From Fimenecus sp052169395 (GTDB lineage: Bacteria > Bacillota > Clostridia > Oscillospirales > Acutalibacteraceae), in the NCBI GenBank assembly GCA_052169395.1, contig JBQNCN010000001.1:558001-622000 (forward strand): a stretch of 64,000 nt of DNA. Direction: 5' to 3'. Positions 52,687 through 60,566 of the stretch are shown here, piece by piece. The position numbers were made by a program, and so were the translations under genes. Below the pieces are notes generated by a model. That model searched no databases. It was not told where the DNA came from and saw nothing but the letters and a program-made list of their open reading frames with translations. Within the stretch, counting starts at the first letter, position 1, and every line of letters starts with the position of its first letter.

Positions 52687-54165
52687 TTATAATCGTATTA
52701 TTTTATTGGCTATATCTTCTACAAATCGCTTATCGTGTTCCACAAAGATAAGTGTAGGCTTTGTTTCTTTTATGATTTCCTCAATCTGTATTCTCGATAT
52801 TACATCTATATAATTTAATGGTTCGTCCCAAACAAATAAATGAGCTGGCTTTGACAAACTTATGGCAATTAAAACTTTCTTTTTTTGTCCATCACTATAA
52901 TTCTTCATATCCATTTCAAATAATTCTCTTGGAAAATCTAATTTTCTAAGAATTGTTTTATACAATGTTTCATCAACATTTTGCTTATGAATATACTCAT
53001 TTAGGCTACATGTTAAATCAGATGTATCTTGAAGAATATAAGATATTTTCAAATTACTTGCTAATTTTATATCACCTGTATACTCGTGATTTAAACCTAA
53101 TAAAATTTTAATCAAGGTCGATTTTCCGCTTCCATTACTGCCATATATAGCTACTATATCGCCTTGTTTTATCTCAAAGCTTAGGTTATTTAATATATGT
53201 TTTTCTCCATAGTATGATGATAAATCACCAGCTGATATTAGAGTATTTTTATGATGATGTAATGGATGCAATAATAGACTTTCCTTTGTTTCAATATCTT
53301 TTAGTAAATTCTGTTTTTCTTCTATTGCCTTATTTTGTCTATTCTCCAAATTCTTAGATTTTTTCATCATCTTGGCTGACTGATGACCTATATGTCCTTT
53401 GTCTGGTTTTACACCTGACATTTTCACACCATTTTTAGTATTCTCAATTTTATCAGACCAAATTTTACTCTGTCTTGCAGCTTCTTTTAATCGTTTAATA
53501 TCTTTTCTTAATTTCTCATTTTTACTGATTTCAAATTGGTCTTTCATCAATTTGTTTTCATACCATGATGTAAAATTTCCTGATTGAACATCAATAGAAT
53601 TCCTGTTAATAGAAATCACATGATTGATACAGCCATCTAGAAAATCTCTATCATGGAATATAAGCAAAAAAACTTTTTTACTTTTCAGATATTCACTTAC
53701 AATTTTTCTTCCATCCATATCTAAATGGTTTGTTGGTTCATCAATAAGTAAAAAACCATCTTCTCTTGTAAACAAAATAGCTAAAAGGATTTTTGTTTGT
53801 TCTCCTTTAGAAAGCGTTTCAAACTTTCTGTAAATAAGGTTCTCATCTACATTTAGCAAATTAAGTTCTCTAAATAATTTCCATTCTTCCTCATCTGATA
53901 TTAGTTCTTTATATAACTCAATCCCTAATTTTGAAGTATCAATTATATTTGGTGGAAATTTAATAAATTCAACATCCTTGCTTATTTTACCTTGATAAGT
54001 TTCTTGATTTAAAAATAACTTAAATAGAGTTGATTTACCAATTCCGTTTCTTCCTATCAATCCTATTTTCCAGTTTGTATCAAAGGAAAACGATACATTT
54101 TCAAATATAAGTTTTACGTATCCATAATATGAGAAAGTGAGGTTTTCAATTTTAATTGCCGACAT
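52687..54165 (-). CDS. ABC-F ribosomal-protection ATPase, Lsa-like
   Basis: This 492-residue soluble protein has two ABC domains and no membrane part. Domain 1: Walker A GLIGRNGIGKSTLFKL near residue 35, signature TLSKGEQTKIL near 118 and Walker B FLLIDEPTNHLDMDG near 137. A Lys-rich linker holds the arm that enters the ribosome. Domain 2: AIYGSNGSGKSTLIKIL near 342, YSDGQKKKVLIA near 422 and FVWDEPLNYID. Length and linker match Lsa/Vga-type proteins, which protect from lincosamides, streptogramin A and pleuromutilins. Its start follows a Cys-rich gene by 18 bases. It is probably acquired. Confidence 0.9.
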   Translation of the reverse strand: MSAIKIENLTFSYYGYVKLIFENVSFSFDTNWKIGLIGRNGIGKSTLFKLFLNQETYQGKISKDVEFIKFPPNIIDTSKLGIELYKELISDEEEWKLFRELNLLNVDENLIYRKFETLSKGEQTKILLAILFTREDGFLLIDEPTNHLDMDGRKIVSEYLKSKKVFLLIFHDRDFLDGCINHVISINRNSIDVQSGNFTSWYENKLMKDQFEISKNEKLRKDIKRLKEAARQSKIWSDKIENTKNGVKMSGVKPDKGHIGHQSAKMMKKSKNLENRQNKAIEEKQNLLKDIETKESLLLHPLHHHKNTLISAGDLSSYYGEKHILNNLSFEIKQGDIVAIYGSNGSGKSTLIKILLGLNHEYTGDIKLASNLKISYILQDTSDLTCSLNEYIHKQNVDETLYKTILRKLDFPRELFEMDMKNYSDGQKKKVLIAISLSKPAHLFVWDEPLNYIDVISRIQIEEIIKETKPTLIFVEHDKRFVEDIANKIIRL

Positions 54166-54183
54166 AAAAACACCCCCTCAAAC

Positions 54184-54627
54184 TCAAATTTCTCTTTCCG
54201 ACATATATTTTTGTATTTCGTCAGCCGTTAATTTTCTTATCTGCGTATTGGTATACTCTTTATATTCTTCTACTCGAAAAACAGGAGCCATCTTATCACA
54301 TATTTTATCTTTATTCTTTCTTAGATATACTCGCAAGTCTTCACAATCTACAAAGATCTTGTATGATAATCTGCCATTCTTACTCTTAATCTCATAGATT
54401 CCACAAGATTTTTTCGTTGTATAATCAGCAATTCTCAAATATAACTTAGCAATTTCTAATGACTTAAAAGGAAAATTCCATCGCTGTAAGCCTCGATTTT
54501 GATCATGCTCAATACAAATGCATCTGCCACAAGTTCCACAGATATATTGTGTATGATTTTCTAAACAATCAAATGGGTTTAAAAGTGGTGTTATTCTATT
54601 GTTATCAACATAACATTCCTTGCACAT
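54184..54627 (-). CDS. Cysteine-rich hypothetical protein of mobile elements
   Basis: This 147-residue protein starts MCKECYVDN and has a second CxxC pair in YICGTCGRCICIEHDQ near residue 32, so it likely binds zinc. The rest is charged and soluble. GGAGGG is 10 bases before ATG 54627. It lies between a CD1845-like protein and the ABC-F gene. Proteins of this kind recur in clostridial accessory regions; the function is unknown. Confidence 0.72.
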   Translation of the reverse strand: MCKECYVDNNRITPLLNPFDCLENHTQYICGTCGRCICIEHDQNRGLQRWNFPFKSLEIAKLYLRIADYTTKKSCGIYEIKSKNGRLSYKIFVDCEDLRVYLRKNKDKICDKMAPVFRVEEYKEYTNTQIRKLTADEIQKYMSEREI

Positions 54628-54663
54628 TTCAATATCACCCTCCATCTGTGAATTTGTATTTGT

Positions 54664-54951
54664 CTATACCGCTTTAATCTTTTCATTTATCACTTCAATA
54701 AATTCTATCACAGTCGCTCCTATCATTGGAAGTCCATAAGGACTTAGTAAAAATCCGATGATGAGTGTTTCTATTGCTGCTTTTGGATTGTGTAGCATAA
54801 AGAATGAACCAAATGCTACAAACACACAGATTGTCATTACGATATAAAGTAACGCCGTTCCAATACCAAGCAGGAATGTCAGAAATGCAGTAAGAACACT
54901 AAGCAGCAAGCTGATTGGAAACAAGATTATTTTTATTATCAATCTTATCAT
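54664..54951 (-). CDS. CD1845-like small membrane protein (integrative conjugative element marker)
   Basis: This 95-residue protein is three membrane helices with the ending FLLSPYGLPMIGATVIEF, close to the LVSPLGLPML signature of CD1845 family proteins carried by Tn1549/Tn916-type elements. The start has a weak ribosome binding site. It is one of the clues that the left part of the island derives from a conjugative element. Function unknown. Confidence 0.75.
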   Translation of the reverse strand: MIRLIIKIILFPISLLLSVLTAFLTFLLGIGTALLYIVMTICVFVAFGSFFMLHNPKAAIETLIIGFLLSPYGLPMIGATVIEFIEVINEKIKAV

Positions 54952-55031
54952 TTATTCGTTCTCACTTTCAAAAACATTCTTTGTATCTCCACACACCATA
55001 TCAATACAAACATAAACATCTATATAATTTT

Positions 55032-55178
55032 TTAGGAGTTTTTTCGTCCTCCTTCGGCATCTTCATTAAATACATAATGCTTGTAAAACTGCTTGAAATG
55101 CAGGATTTTCACGATTTCACTCTTTGTATCAACGCTATAGTCTCCACATGTGATTTTTAGGCTAATTCTAAAAAAGTG
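55032..55178 (-). pseudogene. C-terminal remnant of a conjugative-element gene
   Basis: A minus frame preceded by a stop runs ITCGDYSVDTKSEIVKIL and then FKQFYKHYVFNEDAEGGRKNS-type text (last residues GGRKNS) to a stop at 55032. It has no start codon. Composition looks coding. It lies just upstream of the CD1845-like gene, where elements of this type carry larger proteins, so it is probably a scrap of one. Family not recognised. Confidence 0.5.
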
Positions 55179-55214
55179 ATACTTCTTTGAAATTCACTGG
55201 TTTTATAGCTTTTA

Positions 55215-55316
55215 TTATATAATAATAGTTTCAATTATTTCACTTTTGATTAGTCTATTTATTATATATATCATCTGAGCAATTTCATTTGATATTTCTT
55301 CAAATTTTTCTTTCAT
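55215..55316 (-). CDS. Possible 33-residue peptide
   Basis: ATG 55316 opens MKEKFEEISNEIAQMIYIIN, an amphipathic helix-like peptide, and ends after 33 residues. There is no strong ribosome binding site. It may be chance in AT-rich DNA. Confidence 0.25.
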   Translation of the reverse strand: MKEKFEEISNEIAQMIYIINRLIKSEIIETIII

Positions 55317-55373
55317 AATTAACATCACATATATTATTCTTGTTAATATGCTTTTCTAGCATCTCATCAATTT

Positions 55374-55415
55374 GCATTATACTTATAAAAGTGGACACAT
55401 TTATAAGTATAATGC
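55374..55415. repeat. Perfect 16-base inverted repeat with 10-base loop
   Basis: GCATTATACTTATAAA (55374-55389) and TTTATAAGTATAATGC (55400-55415) flank AGTGGACACA. There is no T-run, so it is not a plain terminator. It overlaps the stop of the 55401-55760 gene. Confidence 0.8.
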
Positions 55416-55760
55416 ACCCTCTACCACTCCATGCATGTAGCTTTCCGATAAAAGCATACTATTACAGTTTGTGGCTGCATCCAGGAATGAATGAAATGCC
55501 TGCTGCTGGTCCTTGGTAAGTAAACTTTCTAAATAAGCCAGCGCCCTTCTCTCCTGCTGCTTAGCAGAGACATATTCTTCCGACTGAATATAATCTCTTA
55601 ACGAATAATCAAAGCCATCCTTAATATACTCTTCGAATTCCAATAGTTTATTACACCTCCAATATCGGGATACATATTGACTGGCTCTGTTTAACAAAAT
55701 AAAAATAACTCCAGGTAGCGAACCTAGAGTCATCATATCGAACATTTGTTCTTTTGTCAA
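55401..55760 (-). CDS. Hypothetical protein, 119 residues, DUF6809-like ending
   Basis: The TTG at 55760 has AGGA 6 bases upstream. The C-terminal half, LTKDQQQAFHSFLDAATNCN followed by SESYMHGVVEGALYL, looks like the small DUF6809-type proteins carried on clostridial elements, though I am not certain. The N-terminus has a hydrophobic stretch SLPGVIFILLNRA. It is the last gene of the decayed minus-strand operon, and its stop is inside the inverted repeat. Confidence 0.55.
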   Translation of the reverse strand: MTKEQMFDMMTLGSLPGVIFILLNRASQYVSRYWRCNKLLEFEEYIKDGFDYSLRDYIQSEEYVSAKQQERRALAYLESLLTKDQQQAFHSFLDAATNCNSMLLSESYMHGVVEGALYL

Positions 55761-55763
55761 TTC

Positions 55764-56551
55764 TAATCCTGCTCTTTTACATACTGAATGAAATCATCTT
55801 TATGCCTTCCAACACTTATATCATCAAGATAAAATCTTCCAGAGCATATGAAACAAATTATCTTATCCAGCTTGTATGGCGATGATTCCGGATCTACTTC
55901 CTTGCACACATCTGCCATTTCAACAATAGCTTCAAATACAGATATTGGGACCTCCTCAGATAGCCCAAGTTTACTAAAAACTTAAATCAAATGAACATCT
56001 GGCTTTGTATAACTAAGGAATCCTAATTCCTTTAATGTATCGCAGGCAAGTGCAAAACCTATACCACTTATCTTTGTGGAAATCAAAAGTGGTATAGCCA
56101 TCCTTGTTGGCCTGTTATAATCAAACTAAGCTACGAATCCTCTAAAATCATCTGCATCCTTAAAATTGCTCATAAACCTAGCAGCATCAACATCAGAACG
56201 GCTACACTTTCTCCAGCTATTTTGTTTTGTATCATTACTCGTTACATTGAATGCTTCCCTGAATTTATAATAAAGCTCATCCACATCCATGTCTTTTATT
56301 GCCTGGACATCAAAACCTGCCAGGATATCTTTTATCTGCGTTCTACGCTGATCATACTTTATTACATTTGGCATTCGCTGATAATTCTGCGCTGAATGAA
56401 TCAACTGCTCATATATATCCTGAACCGAAGCAAAATTACGTCTATCACCAATAAAATACTTCTGCAGGTCTGTCTCCGATAATTCTTCCGGCAGCATATT
56501 AACAAGATAAGTGCAAGCCAGTTGATATGTATTAAGCATCTTTTGTTTCAA
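55764..56551 (-). pseudogene. Disrupted helix-hairpin-helix-like protein (about 262 codons)
   Basis: From TTG 56551 (AGGAG upstream) the frame reads MLNTYQLACTYLVNMLPEEL and is stopped by TAG at 56126-56128. It resumes in frame with RPTRMAIPLLISTKISGIGF, is stopped again by TAA at 55982-55984, continues VFSKLGLSEEVPISVFEAI, and loses frame near 55800 before the tail DDFIQYVKEQD. The ISGIGFALACDTLKELGF and TKPDVHL segments resemble the hairpin and catalytic region of HhH-GPD glycosylases. Exact family uncertain. Three lesions show decay. Confidence 0.75.
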
Positions 56552-56563
56552 TTAAATCAACTC

Positions 56564-57035
56564 CTATCCTAATAACTTACCAAGCTCATGAGAACCATTC
56601 TTGTATTCAAAAAAGAACTCTGAATACTGGTCACCTTCAAATATTTCTAATAACTCTCTCATATTCCATATAAGGTTAGCATCAGGAACATCTTTTCTAT
56701 CAGGCCAAAATACTTTACCTTCTTCAGAAGATTTAATCTCTCCCGTAAATTGATTAGTTTTATATAAGAGAACTAAGTATCTTGTTCCGTCTTCTTGTAT
56801 CCAATCCTTAAATCCGCAAGGTTGAGGATTCGCGATATCAAGCCCTGTTTCTTCTTTCATTTCCCTTACATTTCCCTTATTACTGACTGTACTAGACTTT
56901 CTCCCGGTTCAACATGTCCACCTGGAAAAACCAAACCGCCTGCAAGATTGTTCCTTTTTTCTCTTCAACTAAAATACGATCTTCGTCATATATTAAACAC
57001 ATATTGTTAAGCTCAATCTCAGCGCGTCTATTCAT
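56564..57035 (-). pseudogene. Nudix hydrolase gene broken by a frameshift and an 11-base duplication
   Basis: ATG 57035 (AGGAG upstream) starts MNRRAEIELNNMCLIYDEDR. One base is lost near 56953, after which the frame reads NNLAGGLVFPGGHVEPGES. An 11-base tandem duplication, CATTTCCCTTA twice at 56858-56879 on the plus strand, then adds a stop inside the Nudix box. Removing it restores REMKEETGLDI. The downstream part ends FFEYKNGSHELGKLLG. The intact gene would be a 155-residue ADP-ribose-pyrophosphatase-like Nudix enzyme. Confidence 0.85.
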
Positions 57036-57050
57036 TTTGTATCTTTACTC

Positions 57051-57758
57051 CTATCTATAAGTAATCGGTATTTCTTTTTTTACATAAAATTCATCATCTT
57101 TATAACCAATAGAAAAAGCCCTTAGTTTTAGTCCCGCTTTTTGACATTTAAGAAGTCTTTCTCCATACTTTGTATCCCTATTATTAATAAATACTTCTTT
57201 TACGTATGGTGACAAGCTAAACAACAAATAATAAAATGTATATTTTTCGTTTATTATTTTAAGAATATTATCTAGTTGATCCACCGCACGATCTACTGAT
57301 TTTATGGGATAATCCGCTTTACTCTCCCAAGACAACAATGACTTAACTTCAATTATTGTATCAGAATCATCAATCAAAAAATCGCTTTTATAATTTCCAA
57401 ACGCAACCTCCCGTCTAATAGCTTCTCTATCACCTAAAAAATCAAAAATCTTACGGTGAAGCTGTTTTTCAACCACCCTATTTAAGTAATTAAGATTAAT
57501 TAATACAACCGTGTTTTTATACCTTACATCCTGTACAACAAATTCAAACTTATCAGAATTTCCTTCATATTTTTTCAAATATACTTCTCTTCCAACTAAT
57601 GATACAATTTTCCCCAATTTACAATTCGATGGCATATAACATAGTCTTTCTACTCCATACACAAGAACACGACAATGAAATCTAAATGTATCTTCACCTA
57701 CAAAAATCCCGGTATGAGTCCAAATTTTCTCCTTAGTGGTAATTTCTGCAGATTTCAT
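57051..57758 (-). CDS. SfsA-like protein, divergent
   Basis: This 235-residue protein has an OB-like N-terminal part (FRFHCRVLVYGVERLCYMPS) and a PD-(D/E)xK-like core with FLIDDSDTIIEVKSLL near residue 132, as in SfsA family proteins, which are predicted nucleic-acid binding or nuclease-like. The usual PDAxTxRGxxHL segment after the core is replaced by YPIKSVDRAVDQLDNIL. GGAAGAGG is 5 bases before the ATG. It is the only intact gene among the broken ASCH, Nudix and HhH-like genes of its operon. Confidence 0.72.
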   Translation of the reverse strand: MKSAEITTKEKIWTHTGIFVGEDTFRFHCRVLVYGVERLCYMPSNCKLGKIVSLVGREVYLKKYEGNSDKFEFVVQDVRYKNTVVLINLNYLNRVVEKQLHRKIFDFLGDREAIRREVAFGNYKSDFLIDDSDTIIEVKSLLSWESKADYPIKSVDRAVDQLDNILKIINEKYTFYYLLFSLSPYVKEVFINNRDTKYGERLLKCQKAGLKLRAFSIGYKDDEFYVKKEIPITYR

Positions 57759-57795
57759 CTATACCTCTTCCTTCTATATCATTCTATTTCTTTTG

Positions 57796-58075
57796 TCACA
57801 TTATCAAATGTGCATTCAAGTATTTTTCTAACTCCGAGCCTTCTCGAATATAATTGTAAAATTGCGGTGCAACAAACCCTTCAATATTATCCCTTAATTC
57901 TTTAAGAGATATTTCACAATTACAATATCCCTGTAACTGCATATACAGGCTTACTAACATACAGAAAAGCAATTACCTCCTCGTCAGTAAAACGAGTTCT
58001 ATATTCATATATTTTTTCACCAGACATTACTTTATCTCTCCAGTATGGCTTCATGCTTAACAGCATTTTCTTCAT
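57796..58075 (-). pseudogene. ASCH-domain protein gene, frameshifted
   Basis: ATG 58075 opens MKKMLLSMKPYWRDKVMSGE then IYEYRTRF and SKPVYAVTG, the standard ASCH beginning (YxxKIxxGxKxYEYR). The frame stops soon after. One base over it continues YCNCEISLKELRDNIEGFVA to a stop at 57796. The frameshift is near 57925. ASCH domains bind RNA or modified nucleotides. It is the first gene of the minus-strand operon and is divergent from the gene at 58198. Confidence 0.78.
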
Positions 58076-58112
58076 TTCGACACACCCTTCTATTTTTATG
58101 TACATTTCGACA
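58073..58112. repeat. Direct repeat CATTTCGACA, possible operator
   Basis: CATTTCGACA occurs at 58073-58082 and 58103-58112, 30 bases apart (about three helical turns). The second copy overlaps the -35 region of the promoter at 58099-58127; the first covers the ASCH start. Confidence 0.45.
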
Positions 58113-58127
58113 ATTTTTTGATATAAT
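58099..58127 (+). promoter_or_regulatory. Probable promoter of the 58198/59330 operon
   Basis: TGTACA (58099-58104) and TATAAT (58122-58127) are 17 bases apart, giving a leader of about 64 bases before ATG 58198. Confidence 0.6.
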
Positions 58128-58197
58128 ATTATGGGTTTATTATAGCATATTGCACCCTTTTTATAAGCCTATAAATACATTTGAGGGGGTAATACTC

Positions 58198-59316
58198 ATG
58201 AATAAAAACCAAATTCGACTTAGTGCTTTCAACTTCTTAGGGGAATATGATCCTAAGGTAAGAACTAAATTTTCCAATATTTGTGCAAAAACAGGTCAGT
58301 ACAGTGTACCAAACGAATTATTCCAAAAACGAACACCTCGAAAAAATCGTGTTCTAATTTCTTGGAAAACTGTAAAGAATAACGGTCTTACTATTAATCA
58401 ATTACACGCCTTCACTGGCGGCGTTGCCGTAGAATTTATCAACGAAGATTTCTTCGAGCCCGCTAATCAAAACGATCCAACTTTCATTGCTCTCAAGTCC
58501 AAACTCGGAAGTGATGATTTAGTTTCTTCAGTAATTACAATACGCTCAGAATCTGGAAGTTCTTCTTCACAGGATCAGCGTGATGCATTCAAAAAATTAA
58601 TTAACAACACCGTTGTTACATATCGTGGACAGCAAGTCACTATAACCCGCAGCAATTATAAAGACTATGCTATCACTCAAACCGATCGTGGCGGCACTGG
58701 AAATGAAAAATGGGAAGGTTTTCTTTTTGTTTCTATTAAGGGCGGTCAACAAGACACTATCGAAAGTCATTCTGGAAACCAGACAGTATTCAATCCAGCT
58801 TGTGAATTTGCTAATGAAGAAGTGTGCATTGATCTCGATTTAGTAATGTCATATTTTGCGTTAACCAGCATCAATGAGGCTGATCTTCCTAGCTATAAAT
58901 TAACTGAATATAAGAGACTCATGTCAAATATCGAAGCTGCATTAAAGTCTTCTATATATGATAACGACACGTATTCCGGAAATCTATCAGATTACTGCCA
59001 TAATCATCCTAGTATGAAAATGGTCAAAGGAAAACTATATGATCCTATTCAGGTTGAAGAGATTAATATAGAGGATTTTGCGGTGGACAGCAAAGAAGAT
59101 CCAAGAAATCTCGATTTTACACATGACGAAGCCGTATTCTTCGAAAAATTCTATTGGGACAGAGCAAAAAAGTGTATTTTATCACCTGCAAGACCTACTA
59201 ACGTTTTCTGGTCAAAGCATTTATCAAATATGATGCAGCAAAACTTTTCATTAGATGGATACTTCCAGCACGAAGAAGAAATCCTCACAAGACGTAAACA
59301 AATGCTCGGAAATTAA
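58198..59316 (+). CDS. Unknown protein, 372 residues, partner of an HNH nuclease
   Basis: I do not recognise this family. ATG 58198 follows GAGGGGG by 8 bases; the frame extends upstream but only through promoter DNA. There is no signal peptide or membrane segment. It opens MNKNQIRLSAFNFLGEYDPK and ends FFEKFYWDRAKKCILSP...NVFWSKHLSNMMQ...KQMLGN with one cysteine-poor, charged C-terminal domain. It is 13 bases before the HNH gene, both facing the methyltransferase. It could be a specificity or second cleavage subunit. No PD-(D/E)xK or HNH motif was found in it. Confidence 0.8.
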   Translation: MNKNQIRLSAFNFLGEYDPKVRTKFSNICAKTGQYSVPNELFQKRTPRKNRVLISWKTVKNNGLTINQLHAFTGGVAVEFINEDFFEPANQNDPTFIALKSKLGSDDLVSSVITIRSESGSSSSQDQRDAFKKLINNTVVTYRGQQVTITRSNYKDYAITQTDRGGTGNEKWEGFLFVSIKGGQQDTIESHSGNQTVFNPACEFANEEVCIDLDLVMSYFALTSINEADLPSYKLTEYKRLMSNIEAALKSSIYDNDTYSGNLSDYCHNHPSMKMVKGKLYDPIQVEEINIEDFAVDSKEDPRNLDFTHDEAVFFEKFYWDRAKKCILSPARPTNVFWSKHLSNMMQQNFSLDGYFQHEEEILTRRKQMLGN

Positions 59317-59329
59317 GGAGGCACTAACA

Positions 59330-60517
59330 GTGTTTAACTTAACAAAAAAAACTTATGCCCAGGTATATAACACTTTATCCAAATACCTACCGTATAAGAT
59401 AAAAAAGAAATTAAACAAAACTGCTGAAGGCCGTAGCGGATTAGAAATATATAAAAGGAGAAACAACCGCGGCATACGCGTTTTAATGCAGTACATCACT
59501 TGGGACAAAATGAAAACCGGAACGATTCCAAACATATTAAATTCTTATAAAAGCGGTTTTATTGTTATGATTTCTCCTAAAGATTATTTTGGAGATAATT
59601 ATCCAAATCCGTCACCAGATCTTAATCCTGATTTTATTTTAGGTGAAACCGGATTTGTTTATTACTCGTCGGTTAGCGATCTTCGTGATTACCCTATATT
59701 ACCTACTTGGCATGAATTGATCGAATTGGATACTCAAAGCACACCAACAGCTCCAAATTGGAAAGGCGAATACGCTGCTAACGTAAAAAATGCTGTTCCA
59801 CCCGTTATATCATTCATATGTGATAACCCAAAATCAAATGCTGCTAAAGCCGCAAAAGTAACTAATGTAAGAAATTATGTACATACAAACTATCCTGCAA
59901 TAACAAACGATGTACTAGATAGCCTTCCAAAGCAATGTGGCATCGGAAACTATGATTACGATTATGCATCACCAGAAATGCAAAGCATGGTCAAATTACA
60001 AATGGCCTACTTACTGTTAACCTGCACATCTGAAGATGGAAGCGATTTCCCTTCTTATGTCATAGATAACCAAGCTAACATTTTATGCAAAGATGACACT
60101 GCTACTTTTCGTAATCTTATAGCTGACCCCGACCAGTACATTGATAATTTCAGAATACTTATGGATGAATTTACAACTTATTGCGCTTCTCATAATCTGC
60201 TTGATTTTGCGCAACTTCAAAATATTTCAGCAACAAATCCAACTCATCAGACAATTTGTCCGTTATGTTGCAAAGTATTAAATACCGGATATTTTTTTGA
60301 AGAAATTCTTCAAGAAGAAGGGCGTCAAGTTTTTGACAATACTCAACGAGAAATGGTATTAATGCATATAAATGCACTAAAACCAGGGTTGTTGAATCAT
60401 CGCACATACAACTTGGGGTGGGGACACAATTTCTGTAATTTAATTCAAGGCGATAAAAGCTTAGATGAAACCATCGATGAACTACGTGGAATACTAGAAA
60501 GTCACGACAATCCATAA
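59330..60517 (+). CDS. HNH endonuclease-domain protein, probable restriction enzyme
   Basis: This 395-residue protein starts at a GTG with AAGGAGG 8 bases upstream. The C-terminal part is an HNH treble-clef nuclease: CPLC at residues 310-313, the catalytic-type LMHINALKPG (His346), then NLGWGHNFCNLIQGDKS (His366, Cys369, Asn370), so the second zinc pair is HxxC rather than CxxC. The first 300 residues are unfamiliar and may read the DNA target. It faces a DNA methyltransferase across a shared terminator. I infer a Type II-like restriction role. Confidence 0.8.
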   Translation: MFNLTKKTYAQVYNTLSKYLPYKIKKKLNKTAEGRSGLEIYKRRNNRGIRVLMQYITWDKMKTGTIPNILNSYKSGFIVMISPKDYFGDNYPNPSPDLNPDFILGETGFVYYSSVSDLRDYPILPTWHELIELDTQSTPTAPNWKGEYAANVKNAVPPVISFICDNPKSNAAKAAKVTNVRNYVHTNYPAITNDVLDSLPKQCGIGNYDYDYASPEMQSMVKLQMAYLLLTCTSEDGSDFPSYVIDNQANILCKDDTATFRNLIADPDQYIDNFRILMDEFTTYCASHNLLDFAQLQNISATNPTHQTICPLCCKVLNTGYFFEEILQEEGRQVFDNTQREMVLMHINALKPGLLNHRTYNLGWGHNFCNLIQGDKSLDETIDELRGILESHDNP

Positions 60518-60522
60518 AATGC

Positions 60523-60566
60523 AAGAAGTCGAGAACAGCGATATGCTTCTCGACTTCTTTTAGTTT
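60523..60566. terminator. Shared terminator between the HNH gene and the methyltransferase gene
   Basis: AAGAAGTCGAGAA (60523-60535) pairs with TTCTCGACTTCTT (60547-60559) over an 11-base loop; T-runs on both strands make it bidirectional. Confidence 0.88.

Noticed and set aside
53399..53833. Plus-strand frames inside the ABC-F gene
   Set aside because: They are antisense to a well-supported ABC-F protein and have no family features.
58045..58197. N-terminal 51-codon extension of the 372-residue protein
   Set aside because: It covers the divergent promoter and ASCH start. The strong ribosome binding site is before ATG 58198.
59255..59329. N-terminal extension of the HNH protein into the previous gene
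   Set aside because: It overlaps the 372-residue coding sequence. GTG 59330 has AAGGAGG at proper distance.
60171..60524. Minus-strand 117-codon frame opposite the HNH gene
   Set aside because: Antisense to the HNH domain; it lacks a ribosome binding site and family signs.
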